A DNA stretch of 64,000 nucleotides from assembly GCA_030710605.1 (NCBI GenBank), contig CP092886.1, positions 163,540,000 through 163,603,999 of the forward strand, in the 5' to 3' direction. Each line of letters begins with the position of its first letter. The stretch's first letter is position 1. The DNA is from Cordylochernes scorpioides (taxonomy: Eukaryota; Arthropoda; Arachnida; Pseudoscorpiones; Chernetidae). Made by a program: the position numbers and the translations under genes. This document shows, one piece after another, positions 62,711 to 64,000 of the stretch. The notes below the pieces were generated by a model. The model ran no database searches. It was not told the origin of the DNA and was given only the letters and a program-made list of their open reading frames with translations.

Positions 62711-64000
62711 TACATATTATATATAAAAAATTGGGCGCCAAGAAGTCGTTTAGAAATAACTGACTAGTCCAACTCCTAAAACATGCCAGCATCTTTATTT
62801 AAGTACCAATCAAGACATTCGTGTGGTATAGTTATACATATACAATCAAAGGAAAGGATAATTATAGTTAGCTGAAAGAAATATCTTGATACATAATAAT
62901 TAGCCTATGACATGATGACTTTTGCTAAATTAAAAAAATTACAGAAACAAATTGTGAAAGTAATTATTAAATAAGGCACGAAATATGTAATGATAAAATG
63001 AATCCTTCCATGTTATATGATGAGTATAATATATATTGAAGTAAACATATCATGTAGATAGTGATTAAATATGTTAAGATATAAGTGATAAAAAAATCAT
63101 CCCATGATAGATGACAAAAGAAACTACTACAAGATTATATATGGTGACAAAATATATATAATTAAATATTTAATATAAATATTAATATCATGAATATCAA
63201 AATAAAATTGTTGAAATGAATAGTATACGACTATAATATAATATATATGACATAAAAATAATAACATATTGAATAAGAAAATGTAAACATAATATATATT
63301 TGTGCGCTGAGGGTTCAAGGTTTAGTATCTCAGTTAAGTTTTCAATCTTATCCAGTCTGGAATCACGAGTTGGTCACTGGGTAATATTCGTCTATCCCGA
63401 TCCTATTGGAGGGTGTGTTCTCTCTTGTGTGTTAGATTCCTCAAATTACAATACTCTCTCAACCCAGATGGGTACGTCATTTAGAATCTTGGTCAAATGG
63501 AACATAGCCCAGACCTCTATTAAACTACACAGTCCATTTAAATCTAGGGTGACAACCGTATGAAGAGAAATTTTCTGTTTTGGCAGAGAGACTAATCAAT
63601 TTCTACTATTTTGTTTGTGGCTCCGTTTACCTTGCCTCTGGGGTGTGTACAGTTCAGCTACCTCCCCCTTCCAAGAAATTCACATTACTTTCATCTACTA
63701 ATATACCCTCTATTCATTGACCTGAATCCTATAAATCTACATCTTATAAGTTTGAATTTTATCAATCTGAAATTTTGGTTCCTTTTACAAATTCCTTCAG
63801 AATTCTACTCCCTGTATAACTGCTCTTAATTCTACTGTCCTCAATACAACACTTCTAAAACTTTGACTCACTGGCTTGTTCTGGCGTCTCGTTCGCGGTC
63901 ATTATAGTTAACTAATACTTTAAAATCTTATCCTAACATGGAACGAGTCTAAACTCGTTGAAGGTCCTAATAATTACTTATTCTGCCTCTCGAATCGGTC
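62710..64000. other. No recognisable feature
   Basis: AT-rich to 63300. 63300-64000 is less AT-rich with short frames on both strands but no domain or repeat I can name. It may be the interior of the same element. Confidence 0.4.

Overview
This is an AT-rich animal nuclear sequence, most likely from an invertebrate and plausibly an arthropod; I cannot name the species. It has no operons and no dense genes. The only host-gene signal I trust is a minus-strand exon at 7516-7908, with a small exon at 7961-8042 upstream of it. It reads as the methyltransferase core of a METTL23-like protein. Weaker minus-strand exon candidates lie at 9605-9643 and 24504-24726. Almost everything else is transposon sequence, much of it nested.

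Layout. 1-13 kb: hammerhead-ribozyme-like repeats, a Helitron, MITEs and the METTL23-like exons. 13.6-21.5 kb: a 46-bp minisatellite cut by a Tigger element, three mariner-type elements, and a four-unit tandem array carrying hammerhead-like cores. 22-28 kb: foldback elements, tRNA-derived SINE heads and MITEs. 28.0-35.9 kb: a minus-strand Ty3/gypsy element. It is interrupted by a shorter plus-strand gypsy element with 108-bp LTRs and a perfect 5-bp target duplication, and also by a hammerhead-type repeat. Its uninterrupted target survives as a second copy at about 27.06 kb. 36.6-39.5 kb: a third gypsy element, rearranged by an internal inverted segment. 41.4-43.9 kb: a 58-bp satellite. 44-60 kb: a dense field of one palindromic repeat family, mixed with two SINE-like families, MITEs, Helitrons, a 100-N gap and a Penelope GIY-YIG endonuclease remnant. 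60-64 kb: AT-rich sequence plus a possible LTR.

The most interesting system is a set of short repeats carrying hammerhead-ribozyme cores (CTGANGA, stem II, GAAA, then a tiny stem III and a cleavage triplet). Family A has a fully paired copy at 408-449. Family B dominates 44-60 kb, usually as inverted pairs meeting head to head at the ribozyme. Nine B insertions have direct target duplications of about 9-14 bp and recurrent ends, so they move as units. Two B insertions carry a Helitron at the same internal position yet have different target duplications, so the composite itself appears to have moved. Minimal hammerheads are known from Penelope-like elements, and a Penelope endonuclease remnant lies in the same region. 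Calling the B units a small ribozyme-bearing, self-folding retroelement is inference.
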